A stretch of 64,000 bases of DNA from Pirellulaceae bacterium. GTDB lineage: Bacteria; Planctomycetota; Planctomycetia; Pirellulales; Pirellulaceae. The position numbers were made by a program, and so were the translations under genes. The stretch covers positions 186,001 through 250,000 of the forward strand of contig BPJV01000007.1 in assembly GCA_026004795.1 (NCBI GenBank), written 5' to 3'. Of the stretch, positions 28,676 through 38,906 are shown piece after piece. Each line of letters starts with the position of its first letter. The stretch's first letter is position 1. The notes below the pieces were generated by a model. It was given only the letters and a program-made list of their open reading frames with translations, had not been told where the DNA came from and searched no databases.

Positions 28676-30571
28676 TCAACCCGAATTTTTTTCCTTTGCC
28701 GGGGGAACCTCCTCTGCCGCCATCTCCACCTGATGGCGGACCAAACCTTGCCGCACCTGCTGCTCTTTTACGATGCTTTGCAACAGCGCCAGCTCGTCTT
28801 CTCCATGCAGGTTGCGTGTAGCCAATTGATTGGCCAATTGCTCCAGACGCGATTTCGTCAGGCGTTCACCCAGCGAGTGGGTGAATGCTTGCAACCGCTG
28901 CCCTACGCTGAATCGCGATCGCTCGTTCTTGCGAATGGCCTGCTCCTGCACGCCCACCAGCAGGCTTTTGATCGCCGGTTCCTCGATGGCCAACAGGACA
29001 TCGTCGAAGGCCAACGACTGACCATTGAGTTCCTGTTGTTCGTAGACCTGCAGCAACGCGCGCCCAGGAGCCGACTCCATGAGATCTGCAGGCACGCGTT
29101 CCAACAGCATGGAAGCATGTTCGGGGGCGAGGACGAGCAGCTCGAAGAACTCTTGTTCGAACAAGGTCAATTCGCTGAGCTTCCATTGGGGGAGGTGGGG
29201 AGCGTCGGACGAGGCTGACCGATGGCGGCGACGTCGACGTAACGTTTGCAAGCGTTCACGCAGCAAGCCCTCGTCTACTCCGAACGAACGGGCCAACCGG
29301 GTCAGTACCTGGTTTTGACGCATGCGAAACGATTCGTTGCTCAACAATCCGCTGTAGGAAACATGGGATAGCAGTTCCAACATCTCTTCCAGCGCACGCG
29401 ACGCACGATGGGTATCGACCAGGGGATCGAAACCACGAGCTACGCGTTGCACCTTGAATTCCAGCGCATCGACGGCCGCTGCCATCTTCTCCTGCAATGC
29501 GCTCGCGCCAAACCGCAGGAGGAAATCCGCAGGATCCAATCCCTCGGGCAGGGTGAGCACCCGCACATCCAGCTGAGCCTGAAGAAACAGCTTGAGCACC
29601 TCGTCGCTGCGCCGTTGGCCTGCTTCGTCACCGTCGAGAACCAACACGACGCGATCACAGTAATGGCGCAGCGTCTTCAGGTGCGCTTCCCCCAAAGCGG
29701 TCCCCAAGACAGCAACGGCGTTTTCGATGCCGAACTGGTGGGAGATCACCACATCGGTATATCCTTCCATTACCAATGCGACACGCGTTTGCCGCATGCT
29801 ACGATGGGCCAAGTCGAAACCGTAGAGCTGCTGGTGTTTGCGAAACAATGGGGTTTCCGGCGAATTGATGTACTTGGCTGCCGAATCATCTCCAGGCAGG
29901 ATACGTCCCCCAAAAGCGATGGTCTGCCCATCACGGTCTCGGATAGGAAACATGATCCGCCGGCGGAAGCGATCATAGAACCCTCCGGAGTCTCGTGCGA
30001 TGACCAGTCCGGCCGCGTCCAGCAATCGATTCGAAAAGCCTTGTTGGCGAGCGGCATCGATCAGTGTCTGCCATCCCTCCGGAGCGAATCCGATACAAAA
30101 TCGCTGAATGGCTTCCTGGCCAATGCCCCGTTGTTCCAGATAGTCCCGTGCTGGCTGGGCGCTTTCATGTTCCCGAAGAAGTCGGTGGTAGAAATTCGCT
30201 GCCCAGTGAAGTGCTTGCCCCAGCGCTCGTTTGTCAGGCCCTCGCCGCGCCGGTTTGCTGCCCAGGCGCGGAGCGTCCTCCAGAGGGATACCGGCGCGAT
30301 CGGCGAGCTTCTTCAAGGCTTCCGGAAAGGTCAGCCCTTCATCCTGCATGACGAAGTTGAACACGTCGCCACCGATATCACACACCCAGCACTTCCAGAT
30401 CTGCCGCTGCGGGTTGACATGCAAACTGGGGCGGCGATCGGCATGCCACGGGCAGAGGGCTACGTAATTGTGCCCCTGACGCCGCAGCTCCAGACGGCTG
30501 CCGATCAGGTCCACAATGTCCGTTGCGGCCTTGACTCGCTCTTTGATCTCTGAGTCCAGTGAAAACGACAC
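28676..30571 (-). CDS. dnaG: DNA primase DnaG
   Basis: 631 aa with a GTG start at 30571. The CHC2 zinc finger has Cys40, His43, Cys61 and Cys64 (CPWH ... CWVC). The catalytic core shows [19 protein letters not shown], and the TOPRIM domain shows VMEGYTDVV and VLDGDEAGQ. The C-terminal part is the helicase-binding region. It makes RNA primers for replication. rpoD lies downstream on the same strand. The Shine-Dalgarno is weak (GGTGG). Confidence 0.96.
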   Translation of the reverse strand: MSFSLDSEIKERVKAATDIVDLIGSRLELRRQGHNYVALCPWHADRRPSLHVNPQRQIWKCWVCDIGGDVFNFVMQDEGLTFPEALKKLADRAGIPLEDAPRLGSKPARRGPDKRALGQALHWAANFYHRLLREHESAQPARDYLEQRGIGQEAIQRFCIGFAPEGWQTLIDAARQQGFSNRLLDAAGLVIARDSGGFYDRFRRRIMFPIRDRDGQTIAFGGRILPGDDSAAKYINSPETPLFRKHQQLYGFDLAHRSMRQTRVALVMEGYTDVVISHQFGIENAVAVLGTALGEAHLKTLRHYCDRVVLVLDGDEAGQRRSDEVLKLFLQAQLDVRVLTLPEGLDPADFLLRFGASALQEKMAAAVDALEFKVQRVARGFDPLVDTHRASRALEEMLELLSHVSYSGLLSNESFRMRQNQVLTRLARSFGVDEGLLRERLQTLRRRRRHRSASSDAPHLPQWKLSELTLFEQEFFELLVLAPEHASMLLERVPADLMESAPGRALLQVYEQQELNGQSLAFDDVLLAIEEPAIKSLLVGVQEQAIRKNERSRFSVGQRLQAFTHSLGERLTKSRLEQLANQLATRNLHGEDELALLQSIVKEQQVRQGLVRHQVEMAAEEVPPAKEKNSG

Positions 30572-31187
30572 GGTACCACCGTAACCTTGGCCACCTGTCC
30601 ACGCCGACCATCAGGGAAGCGACCGCAAGGACGTCGCTTCTCTTGCTAGCTGCTCTCCATGTTTCCGCCGATGATATCGTATCCGATCGGCCTGTCATCG
30701 CCCACCGACCGCGGGCGACGGTAACCGTCGCCGGTCGTGGGGAACTGGAGCGTAGTGTCCCTCGCCCCTGAATGCTTCGCTCTTGCCTTCGCCCCCTGGT
30801 GGTCAGTAAACAAGTTCACCAGCGGCTGCCACAGCCACGGGTGAAAGGAGCGACGAAGTGCGGACGTCCTACCTGCACGCTGCTGTGAAGTATGAGCAAC
30901 GAAGTTCCACGATCTCAAGATCAGTTTCTTGAGAAAAACTCCGCGAAAATAGAACCATCGGCTCGGCGGTCGAGCGGGGCCGAGGCGCACTATAGCAGCA
31001 AAGCAACGCGATGGAGAGCATGGGCGAAAGGGCGTTCGCCGCCGCTGCTTTCGAGCATCCTCCCGGCCCCCCGTTGCCTTCCTGCGGTGGCCGTCGCGGC
31101 CTTGGTGTGGGTATTCCAGCCCCAGGCGCTGCGGCGAGCATCATTTCCCTATTCACTTGATGGGTACCGCTAGCGCACAATTCGTCC
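30572..31187. other. 616-bp divergent region between dnaG and parA
   Basis: No gene is convincing in either strand. A 6-bp inverted repeat CTCAAG / CTTGAG at 30914-30933 is the only structure noted. Promoters for dnaG (minus) and parA (plus) must lie here but no consensus pair is defensible by eye. No parS-like site (TGTTTCACGTGAAACA) and no DnaA-box cluster was seen. Confidence 0.5.
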
Positions 31188-31943
31188 ATGGCGAGAATCG
31201 TGTGCATTGCGAATCAGAAGGGTGGTGTCGGCAAGACGACCACAGCGATCAACCTGGCGGTGGGACTGGCGCGGGCCGGAGAGCGTACGCTGTTGATCGA
31301 CCTCGATCCACAATGCAATGCCACGACGGGCATAGGACTGGCTCCTGCAGCCACGCATCCGCTGTTGCTGCAGGATCAGCTTCATGAGCATGTCTTGCCG
31401 ACGCGATGGAAGAACCTCAGCATGCTGCCCGGCAGCCGTAGTTTCGTCGATGTCGATCGGATCGAGAAACGCCGGGGCGAAGAAGGACGCAACTCAACCA
31501 TCCTGCGACAGAACCTCGAACAAGGGATGGCTTCCTACGACTACGTGCTGATTGATTGCCCCCCGTCGTTGGGCCAATTGACCCGCGCCGCGTTGGCCGC
31601 CAGCACGGAAGTGCTGATGCCCATCCAATGCGAGTACTACGCCATGGAGGGGTTGACGCAGATGATTCACGCCATTCGTGAAGCCATGCAGCGTGGAGGT
31701 GGAAGATTGACCTTTGGCGGAATCCTACTGACGATGTATGATCCTCATCTGGAACTGACCCGCGAAGTGGATCACGAAGTGCGTGAGTTTTTCGGCGACA
31801 TCGTGTTCGACACCGTGATTCCCCGCGACGTCACCGTATCGGAAGCACCCAGCCACGGCTTGAGCGTCATGGATTACGCGCCGCGGTCCCGGGGTAGTCG
31901 CGCGTACATCGAACTGTGCATGGAGGTACTGGAACGTGTCTAA
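31188..31943 (+). CDS. parA: Chromosome-partitioning ATPase ParA (Soj)
   Basis: 251 aa. The deviant Walker A KGGVGKTTTA starts at residue 11, with the signature Lys11 for dimer contact. LLIDLDPQCNATTGIG and VLIDCPPSLGQLTRAAL follow, all standard for chromosomal ParA/Soj. It binds DNA non-specifically and moves ParB-parS complexes. Its last 8 bp overlap parB, so translation is probably coupled. Confidence 0.95.
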   Translation: MARIVCIANQKGGVGKTTTAINLAVGLARAGERTLLIDLDPQCNATTGIGLAPAATHPLLLQDQLHEHVLPTRWKNLSMLPGSRSFVDVDRIEKRRGEEGRNSTILRQNLEQGMASYDYVLIDCPPSLGQLTRAALAASTEVLMPIQCEYYAMEGLTQMIHAIREAMQRGGGRLTFGGILLTMYDPHLELTREVDHEVREFFGDIVFDTVIPRDVTVSEAPSHGLSVMDYAPRSRGSRAYIELCMEVLERV

Positions 31944-32970
31944 AGATCGGCGTTTGGGCAAAGGATTGGCAGCGTTGTTGGGCACGCCTCTGGAAGAGGA
32001 GCTGGCCGTGGAGGGGGCCGGCACGGTGACCACCCCCTCAAGCAACGGGGGCGGGAACGCGCCGAAAACGGCCGTCCACACTGCCGCCGGTGGTGCCAAA
32101 AAACAAGTGACCGGCTCAGTCCCCTTGGATGAACTGCCCCGGTCGTCGGGACCGCTGGAGTTGAGCGTCTACGAGATCGATAACAACCCGTTTCAGCCAC
32201 GGCGGAAATTCAATGAACATGAGATTGCGTCGTTGGCCGAAAGCATTCGCGAACACGACCAACTGCAACCTATCCTGGTGCGCAAGGTAGGCGAGCGTTA
32301 TCAGTTGATCAGCGGCGAGCGGCGGTTGCGGGCGGCGATCCATGCGGGTCTGGAAACGATCCGCGCTGAGGTGCGCGAAGCCGATGACCGCCTGGTAGCC
32401 GAGTTGGCGATCGTGGAAAACCTCCAGCGGAAGGATCTCGATGCGATCGAAAAGGCGCTTTCTTTCCGTCGCTACCTGGATCAACATGGGTGCACGCAAG
32501 AAGACCTGGCCAGGCGATTGAAGATCGATCGCAGCACGATTGCCAACCTGATGCGCTTGCTGGAGTTGCCCGAGGAGGTCCAGCAGTGGATTCAGCAGGA
32601 GAAGCTCACCGCTGGCCATGCCCGCGCGCTGCTTCCCCTGGGCGATGAAGATCTGCAAATCCAATTCGCCCGGCAACTCATGGAAGAAGGGTGGAGCGTG
32701 CGCGAGACGGAGCGGCGGGTGGGAGAGCTGTTGCAGGCCGAGGAAGGGGGGGGCTCGGGGCGAGCGACCAGCACGCGCGGCCGTCCCAATCCGCAACTGG
32801 CGGCCATCGAGCAGCAATTGCGGCTCGCTCTCGGCACCAAAACGGAGGTCAAGCAAACAGCGCGCGGCAGAGGCAAGATCACCATCTCGTTCGCCAACGC
32901 CGAAGAATTCGAGCGCATTTGCCACTTGATCTGTCCCGACTTGGCGAAGCATTTCCACAAGGCCGCCTAG
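31936..32970 (+). CDS. parB: Chromosome-partitioning protein ParB (Spo0J)
   Basis: 344 aa with a GTG start overlapping parA by 8 bp. MSKDRRLGKGLAALLG is a typical ParA-contacting N-terminus. A linker of low complexity (about 20-65) leads to NPFQPRRKFNEHEIASLAESI, the CTP-binding/ParB box GERRLRAA, VENLQRKDLDAIEKA and the helix-turn-helix TQEDLARRLKIDRSTIANLMRLL (seen in pieces), then a C-terminal dimer domain. It binds parS and slides as a CTP clamp. No good parS is seen in this window. Confidence 0.95.
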   Translation: MSKDRRLGKGLAALLGTPLEEELAVEGAGTVTTPSSNGGGNAPKTAVHTAAGGAKKQVTGSVPLDELPRSSGPLELSVYEIDNNPFQPRRKFNEHEIASLAESIREHDQLQPILVRKVGERYQLISGERRLRAAIHAGLETIRAEVREADDRLVAELAIVENLQRKDLDAIEKALSFRRYLDQHGCTQEDLARRLKIDRSTIANLMRLLELPEEVQQWIQQEKLTAGHARALLPLGDEDLQIQFARQLMEEGWSVRETERRVGELLQAEEGGGSGRATSTRGRPNPQLAAIEQQLRLALGTKTEVKQTARGRGKITISFANAEEFERICHLICPDLAKHFHKAA

Positions 32971-32986
32971 CCCCCAGGCGGTGGGA

Positions 32987-33361
32987 TCACTCCATGCGAT
33001 AGGACTCGTCCTCAGCCGCGGTTCGCTGGACGCGATAAGCTTCCCACCATTGCAAGCCGGTGTGCAGCAGGTGGACGAGCAGCGCCAGGGTTAGCGGCGC
33101 GGCATAGCAGAACAGAGCAAAGAGCAGCTGCGCGCGGCGAGCGTCTCCCGTTCTCACCGCGGGGGCCGGTCGCCCCATCCAGGCGTAGAGATCTTCCATG
33201 ATCGCCGGGACGCGCAGCGCGTTGTATACCAAGATGCTCACCCCCGCTACGGTCACCATCAACATCATCAGCAGGATGGTGCGAAAACCAAAGCGCCGCG
33301 ATGATGGCTGGCGAAAAGGCGAGCGCCCCATCGAGGGCTGAGCACTAGACAATTCCGGCAC
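32987..33361 (-). CDS. Small two-span membrane protein of unknown function
   Basis: 124 aa if translation starts at GTG 33361, which has GGAGG nine nt upstream. The ATG at 33331 (114 aa) is the alternative, and the frame is open to 33580 without coding character. Two hydrophobic spans: TILLMMLMVTVAGVSILVYN and LLFALFCYAAPLTLALLVHL. The loop between them is about 30 residues, and the tail is charged. It is convergent with parB, 16 bp away. No recognised family. Confidence 0.6.
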   Translation of the reverse strand: MPELSSAQPSMGRSPFRQPSSRRFGFRTILLMMLMVTVAGVSILVYNALRVPAIMEDLYAWMGRPAPAVRTGDARRAQLLFALFCYAAPLTLALLVHLLHTGLQWWEAYRVQRTAAEDESYRME

Positions 33362-33640
33362 TTCTTCTCTCCTCCCTATCCGCCCGCCGAATCGGCGAGA
33401 TAACCTCTGGACCGACACTTTGATTCTGTGAAACCAGGAAGAATGGGTGGTTCGTGCCGTCTGCGGTCGATCGCGTGGAGCAATCCTGACGATTTTCCCG
33501 ATTGAATCTGACGTAGGGGACCGATCCCCACAGTGTCGCTCGTCGCACTGCCTCCCGCACGCGCTGCCGAGCGAGCACACGGACCCTGATACCGGCGACT
33601 GCGCGAGCAGTCAGGTCGAATGCGTAAAGGATTATCGCTG

Positions 33641-33940
33641 ATGAAACGCGCACTATTTGGCTTATCCTTGGCATTGGTGATGCTGAGCAGCACCGGATGC
33701 GAGTTGCTCCACCGACGCCATTGTAACCCCTGCCGGGGGAACCTGGGATGCCGCCCTTGCCCGATGGGATGGCAACGCGGTGGCACGGACTACCAGAGCT
33801 GTTTAGGCAGATACGGGCACCACGCCGGTGGAACGGCTCAGGTGGCAGGCCCGGGAGCCGCTCAGGTTGCGTATCCTTATTACACAACCCGCGGACCTCG
33901 CGATTTCTTTGTCGATGACCCACCGACGATTGGCCGCTAG
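33641..33940 (+). CDS. Small Cys-rich lipoprotein, function unknown
   Basis: 99 aa from ATG 33641 with AGGA upstream. A type II signal peptide (ALFGLSLALVMLSSTGC) gives a lipoprotein with acylated Cys20. The mature part holds CNPCRGNLGCRPCP, a Cys-rich knot that may bind metal or form disulfides, then Gly/Ala- and Tyr-containing low-complexity sequence ending DFFVDDPPTIGR. Similar small lipoproteins are frequent in Planctomycetota. Function unknown. Confidence 0.65.
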   Translation: MKRALFGLSLALVMLSSTGCELLHRRHCNPCRGNLGCRPCPMGWQRGGTDYQSCLGRYGHHAGGTAQVAGPGAAQVAYPYYTTRGPRDFFVDDPPTIGR

Positions 33941-34187
33941 GGGCGCAGTTCCCGCACCGTAGCCGTCGGCTAGCGGTACTGGTCCAGGCAGCACGTTGAA
34001 TTTCCCCCGGGGAAACGCCATGCCACCTCGCTGCGGTACTCGCCCGGTGCCGATCCGAGTTGTCGATCGACGACGGAAGGAGCGGACACAGGGCGAGTGC
34101 AGTGCGTTTCGCTGCCGACCTATTACGGGCTGGCGGGGCGCCGCCGTCCCTGACGGACGCTCTGCGGGGAAGGAACCGGCAATCGCC

Positions 34188-36128
34188 TCACGTTCTACCG
34201 AACATCTTGTCCAGTTGTTGGCGACTGAAGTGCAGCGCCGTGGGGCGTCCATGCGGACAATGATGCGCATCCTGATAGTGGTTGCGCTGTTCCAACAGGG
34301 CGGTAATCTCCGCGGCAGACAACTTGTCTCCCGCCTTGATCGCCGCTTTGCACGCCAGCAGGTGAAGCACATCATCAAAAAGGTCCCGAGCGCTCGGCGC
34401 CTTGCCACCTTTCATCAGTGGCTCGAGCACTGCATGCAAAACGTCTGCCGGGCGCATGTTGGCCAACATGGCGGGATAACTGGTGACTAGGACCGTGTCG
34501 CCGCCGAACGGTTCGACGCCGATCCCCACCCGCTGCAGCATCTCTTGATGCTCCAATGCCGCTGCTGCCTCCGCTGGCGTCAGTTCGACCGGTTCTGGAA
34601 CCAACAGCGGTTGAGTCTCCAGCGGACGCGATGCGGTCTTGTGACGCAACTGCTCGTATAAGATCCGCTCGTGCAAGGCATGTTGGTCGATCACCACCAT
34701 TCCCTGGTCGTCCTGGGTGACCAGATAGCGATTGTGGATTTGGAAACCTAGGGGGCTGACCGACGACGGATGCCCTGTTTCTGGGGGCGAGGAGGTGGGA
34801 GAGTCCAATGGGGCTGGCGACTGGTCGGCCGAATCGCTACCCGGCTCCGCTGACTCCTCATCGCTGGCAGGGGACGTCCCACCCGGTTCACCGGCCAAAG
34901 CCGTCGCTCGCCCGCCCATGCGGCCAGTGGGGAACGGTTGGAACGGGGGGATCGAATCGGGTAGCGGGAGCGACCGCTGCGCGCCGATCGTAGCCATGCT
35001 TTCGGCATAGGCATCCCAATGGCGGTCTTCCGAGCGCGCGGCGCCCGACAAGGCCGGCACCTCGGACCAAGTCGCCGGACTTTCCCACGCCGTGCCTTGA
35101 GAGCCGTGCGACGCATCGATGCGGGCCTTGGCTGTCAGGTCGGTGGTCAAGAAGCGATGCCGGACCGTTTTCAACAACTGGCTGTACAAGCGACCGCCAT
35201 CTTGAAAACGGACTTCCATTTTGGTCGGATGGACGTTGACATCGACCAACGACGGAGGCATCTCGAGACGCAAAAAGCAAATGGGAAATCGTCCGACCAT
35301 CAACAGGCCGCGGTAGCTTTCCGCCAGCGCGTGTTGCAACGATCGATCCCGAATGTGTCGGCCATTGAGAAACAGATACTGCATGCGGTTGTTGCCTCGA
35401 CTGACCGCAGGATCGGCCACGTATCCGCTCAATCGAACTTGATCCTGTTGGTCTTCTACCCAGATCAATGCGTCGCAGATCTCGGGACCGAAGAAAGCGG
35501 CAATCCGCTCTCGCCAGTTATCCACGCTGGGAAGGTCGTGAAGGATGCGATGACCATGGGTCAGTTTCATCGCTACCTGCGGGTAGGCCAGCGCGATGCG
35601 GGTGAACGCTTCGGTGATGTGGCTGGTTTCCGTCTGCGGGGTTTTCAAGAACTTGCGCCGAACGGGCGTGTTGAAAAAGAGTTGCCGGACTTCGATCGTC
35701 GTTCCCACCGGGTGCCCCACTGGATGGACGGCCGACGCTTTACCACCGCGCACCTCGATCTGGTAACCGGACTCGCAGTGGACCACCCGTGAGCGCAGCG
35801 TCAGATGGCTGACCTCGGCAATCGACGCCAAGGCTTCACCGCGAAAACCCAGGGTGCGAATCGAGAACAGGTCGTCGACGTCGGCCAGCTTGCTGGTCGC
35901 ATGGCTGGCCACGGCCAGCGGTATGTCCTCCTGGCTGATGCCGCACCCGTCGTCGCTGATGCGAATCAACTCCGTCCCTCCCCCTTCGAGGGCGATCTCG
36001 ATGTGGCGGGCGCCCGCATCGATACTGTTCTCCAACAGCTCCTTGACCACGCTTGCCGGCCTCTCGATGACCTCTCCTGCAGCGATCTTATTGACCAGAG
36101 CAGGCGGCAATTGGTTGATTTTTCCCAT
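34188..36128 (-). CDS. mutL: DNA mismatch repair protein MutL (endonuclease type)
   Basis: 646 aa from ATG 36128, which has AGGAAGG upstream; the frame extends to 36233 but homology starts at MGKINQLPPALVNKIAAGEV. GHKL ATPase motifs: ELLENSIDAGA, ISDDGCGI, TLGFRGEALASIAEV. A Pro/Ser-rich linker joins the C-terminal domain. That domain holds DQHALHERILYE, ACKAAIKAGDKL and CPHGRPTALHF with a final FGR, the metal-binding nicking-site motifs absent from E. coli MutL. The protein should therefore nick the strand itself, as in organisms without MutH. mutS is not in the window. Confidence 0.95.
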   Translation of the reverse strand: MGKINQLPPALVNKIAAGEVIERPASVVKELLENSIDAGARHIEIALEGGGTELIRISDDGCGISQEDIPLAVASHATSKLADVDDLFSIRTLGFRGEALASIAEVSHLTLRSRVVHCESGYQIEVRGGKASAVHPVGHPVGTTIEVRQLFFNTPVRRKFLKTPQTETSHITEAFTRIALAYPQVAMKLTHGHRILHDLPSVDNWRERIAAFFGPEICDALIWVEDQQDQVRLSGYVADPAVSRGNNRMQYLFLNGRHIRDRSLQHALAESYRGLLMVGRFPICFLRLEMPPSLVDVNVHPTKMEVRFQDGGRLYSQLLKTVRHRFLTTDLTAKARIDASHGSQGTAWESPATWSEVPALSGAARSEDRHWDAYAESMATIGAQRSLPLPDSIPPFQPFPTGRMGGRATALAGEPGGTSPASDEESAEPGSDSADQSPAPLDSPTSSPPETGHPSSVSPLGFQIHNRYLVTQDDQGMVVIDQHALHERILYEQLRHKTASRPLETQPLLVPEPVELTPAEAAAALEHQEMLQRVGIGVEPFGGDTVLVTSYPAMLANMRPADVLHAVLEPLMKGGKAPSARDLFDDVLHLLACKAAIKAGDKLSAAEITALLEQRNHYQDAHHCPHGRPTALHFSRQQLDKMFGRT

Positions 36129-36429
36129 GGCGAATACCTTCCTGGCGGGTAGCGAGGGGGCGCTGGCGCAAGGGACGACGGCACTCAGGAGTTGTCCCCA
36201 TTCTTTCAGTGTACCCACCCTCTCGAACTTCAACCATGGCGGCCTCCCAACAGACGCCCACCCCGAGCGGGTGGGATGCGAGCGGCGAGCTGTTCAAGGA
36301 ACTCGTGTGTTGGGGCACCGGGGCCAGTTTCCCACCGGCGACCGATGCCGCCACAGATTATCCGTTGTCCCGGGGGCGCAGAACATGACCACGCGGATAA
36401 CGTTGGCATGCAGCGAAAAAGCCCCAGCA
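36129..36429. other. Gap between glycosyltransferase and mutL
   Basis: 301 bp. A 7-bp inverted repeat TTATCCG / CGGATAA (about 36358-36405) with a long spacer is seen. No gene. Confidence 0.45.
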
Positions 36430-37815
36430 TCAGGCGGCCTGCGGAACAGTTTGCCTGCAGTTCTTATCACGATAGGCCTGCAAGGCGCTTTCGAAGAACT
36501 GGCGGCAACTTTCGGACCAGTCGATGGGGCAAGCTGCCGGCGGCGGTACCGGTGGTGCGGACGCTCGACCAGAGCCCGCTTCCAGTCGGCGCAGTTGGTC
36601 GGCCAAATCGGCTGGGTCGGCAAGGTTGAAGTACGCACAGGCGTCTCCCCCCACCTCGCGGTGGATCGTGATGTCGCTGGCCAGCATCGGTTTGCCATGC
36701 CACAACGCCTCAACGATCGGCAACCCAAACCCTTCGACGATGGAGGCAAAGATCACCGCTCGGCAGTGACGGTAACAATACTGAACCTCCGCATCGCTGA
36801 GATCGTTGAGCAAGAACAGCTGTTCATTGTATCGTGCGTGTTGCCGAATCCGTTGGACCAGGTCATGGCAACTGGCACCAATCCGGCCTACCAAAACCAA
36901 GCGCGCGTGAGGATGGGTTCGCCACAACTGTTCAAAGGCATCCAGGACATACGCATGGTTTTTGCGCGGATCCAACGTGGCTACTTTCAGGTACGCCGCA
37001 GGGGACGCCTGCATGATGCTTTGGATGTGCGGACGGACGATTCCGTCGTGCAGCTTCAGCTCCGCGCCAAGCTGAAAATGGGAAATCGTCGGTAGCGTCT
37101 TTAGGTCCGCCATGGCCTGTTTCGCAAATTCACGCAACTGGTCGCACACGGTGCGGGAAATGCAGATCAGATGGTCGGTATGAGCCAACGCGCCGAGCAC
37201 GTATTGGCGAAAAGCGGCACTTGCCCTGTCGCCAACGAATTGAGGATGCGTCAATGGAATAAGGTCATACACCAGTCCCACCACGGTGGCCCCGTTGGCT
37301 CGAGCCCGCTGCGCCGCCTGCCACACACTGCCACGCAGCCGTCGAATCCAATAGGCGTCGGGGAGTATCAACAAATCGGCTGGTCCTAATGAGACCTGGC
37401 GGCAACGCTTGGCAATCCACCGAAAATCGGCCGCCTGCCTTCCATTGTGCCAAGCGCGGAAAATCCCCATTCTCCCCGGCTCCGGGTGCAACCACTTGCG
37501 CAGCGTGGGGACAGGTACGGTGCGGCACAAAGCGCCCACGACCGCTCGGTACGCAGGTGGCAGGTGCGACACGATATCGCCTTGCAGCACAGCAGTACGC
37601 TGCAGCCGCCCGAGCGCCTGCTGATCGACGACATGGAAACTTCCCCGATGGCACAGCACCGTTTGTGGGACAGGCCAATTTCCTCGGCTTCCCAACGCGT
37701 GGCTTTCGTGAAGCAAGTTACGAACGACGCGCTCCACCCCGGAGCTCTTGCCGGAGGCCAAGGTGAAGCTAGCGTCCAGATAGATGCGTTGTGGAAGCCA
37801 TCGGGACGTCTCCAT
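36430..37815 (-). CDS. GT4-family glycosyltransferase
   Basis: 461 aa from ATG 37815 (AAGGA upstream at 7 nt); an in-frame ATG at 37917 is unlikely. GT-B fold. N-domain: RIYLDASFTLASGKSSGVERVVRNL. C-domain: YLKVATLDPRKNHAYVLDAFEQL, ARLVLVGRIG, and the nucleotide-sugar motif SIVEGFGLPIVEALWHGKPML with the ExE-type E-x7-E. It probably transfers a sugar from a nucleotide donor onto a cell-surface glycan. It stands alone, with no other polysaccharide genes near it. Substrate unknown. Confidence 0.88.
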   Translation of the reverse strand: METSRWLPQRIYLDASFTLASGKSSGVERVVRNLLHESHALGSRGNWPVPQTVLCHRGSFHVVDQQALGRLQRTAVLQGDIVSHLPPAYRAVVGALCRTVPVPTLRKWLHPEPGRMGIFRAWHNGRQAADFRWIAKRCRQVSLGPADLLILPDAYWIRRLRGSVWQAAQRARANGATVVGLVYDLIPLTHPQFVGDRASAAFRQYVLGALAHTDHLICISRTVCDQLREFAKQAMADLKTLPTISHFQLGAELKLHDGIVRPHIQSIMQASPAAYLKVATLDPRKNHAYVLDAFEQLWRTHPHARLVLVGRIGASCHDLVQRIRQHARYNEQLFLLNDLSDAEVQYCYRHCRAVIFASIVEGFGLPIVEALWHGKPMLASDITIHREVGGDACAYFNLADPADLADQLRRLEAGSGRASAPPVPPPAACPIDWSESCRQFFESALQAYRDKNCRQTVPQAA

Positions 37816-38118
37816 GACAAGTTCCTTGCTTATGAGCCAAGCAATTCCGCGCGCGATTCCTTTCGATTCCCTCGTCGGCCAATGGTAGCCAATCGCCTCC
37901 ATCGACAGCAACCCCACGCCCCTCTAAACGCGGACTTTCCTCCTGCCTGAGGCCCCCCATTGTTCCCAACTCTGTCGCCGTTTCCGGTCCGAACCGCCCA
38001 TCGATGCGTCCCTCTGCCAGTTCAGCGGAATCCACCCGTCCCTGCTTCCCATCCGAGAACCGGTTTCGCTCACCTCGCCGTGCGTTCGCTAACAAACAAT
38101 ATGCCACCTACGGGGGTA

Positions 38119-38146
38119 TTGACAGCACCGCAGGTGCTGCTACCCT
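38119..38146 (+). promoter_or_regulatory. Putative promoter with palindromic operator before the ECF sigma gene
   Basis: TTGACA (38119-38124), 16-bp spacer, TACCCT (38141-38146). The spacer holds AGCACC-GCA-GGTGCT (38124-38138), a perfect 6-bp inverted repeat that would sit under RNA polymerase. The site is 123 bp before the sigma start. The rest of the 453-bp divergent gap 37816-38268 shows nothing else. Confidence 0.45.
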
Positions 38147-38268
38147 CAGTGCGGCGACTTCTCGCGAAAGCCGCCATGCAGTCGTAAGGAAAGTTGGCTA
38201 CCTGGCTGGACATCACACCCCAATCCATAGCCTCAGAGTTCACAGGCGGAGTAAACGGAGCAACAGAG

Positions 38269-38793
38269 ATGATCGCGACCACTGTCGGTGGCTTGGTGAA
38301 TCGACATTACGAACAACTACGCGCCATTGCCGCGCGTCGATTGGCGCGGGAGCGACCCAATCATTCCTTACAGCCGACGGCTCTCGTCCACGAAACCTAT
38401 TTGCGGATGGCGGACCATAAAACCAGACTCGACAAGCCGGCTGACGAAAATCACTTCCTCGCGATGGCATCCCTCACCATGCAGTTCGTCTTGATCGACC
38501 ACGCCAGGGCGAGGAAGGCGCAGCGCCGCGGCGGTGAGCGATCGCGAGTCGACGCCCAGCTGAACCGAATTGCTGACGCTGCCCCTGCTTCACGTGAATT
38601 GACGCTCGATATCCGGCATGCGCTGGAGGTTTATCTGAGAGAAGATCCGGTCAAAGCACAACTAGTCATCTACCGAGTGTTCCATGGCATGAGCGAGGCC
38701 GAAGCGGCAGAGCGGCTGAACATTTCCCGCGCTACGGCTGCTCGCTACTGGATGGTGGCAAAGCTGCGTTTGTGTGCCTTGCTTGACGGCTAA
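38269..38793 (+). CDS. ECF-type RNA polymerase sigma factor (planctomycete kinase-linked type)
   Basis: 174 aa from ATG 38269 with GGAG upstream. Region 2: HYEQLRAIAARRLARER, ALVHETYLRM, NHFLAMASLTMQFVLIDHAR. Region 4 HTH: HGMSEAEAAERLNISRATAARYWMVAK. This is the large planctomycete group whose genes usually sit beside a membrane Ser/Thr protein kinase. Here only the first 70 or so codons of such a kinase follow (38907-39176), so the usual regulatory partner is lost. The sigma factor itself looks intact. Confidence 0.88.
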   Translation: MIATTVGGLVNRHYEQLRAIAARRLARERPNHSLQPTALVHETYLRMADHKTRLDKPADENHFLAMASLTMQFVLIDHARARKAQRRGGERSRVDAQLNRIADAAPASRELTLDIRHALEVYLREDPVKAQLVIYRVFHGMSEAEAAERLNISRATAARYWMVAKLRLCALLDG

Positions 38794-38906
38794 CGGCCCG
38801 TGCAACCTCTACAGCGCTGTAACTAGCTCCTCGCGCCCGATAGGACGCAATTCCACGGCGACTAGATCGATGAACGAAAGGCCTTTCTGCTCTTAGGGGC
38901 ATTGCG

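Noticed and set aside
30914-30933. Inverted repeat CTCAAG/CTTGAG as a terminator
   Set aside because: Short stem, no T-tract in the direction of either flanking gene; it lies in a divergent promoter region.
38586-38601. parS-like sequence (TTCACGTGAA core)
   Set aside because: It matches the 16-bp parS consensus at about 12 positions, lies inside the ECF sigma coding sequence, and is 5.6 kb from parB. Chance is more likely; a genome-wide count and ParB ChIP would decide.
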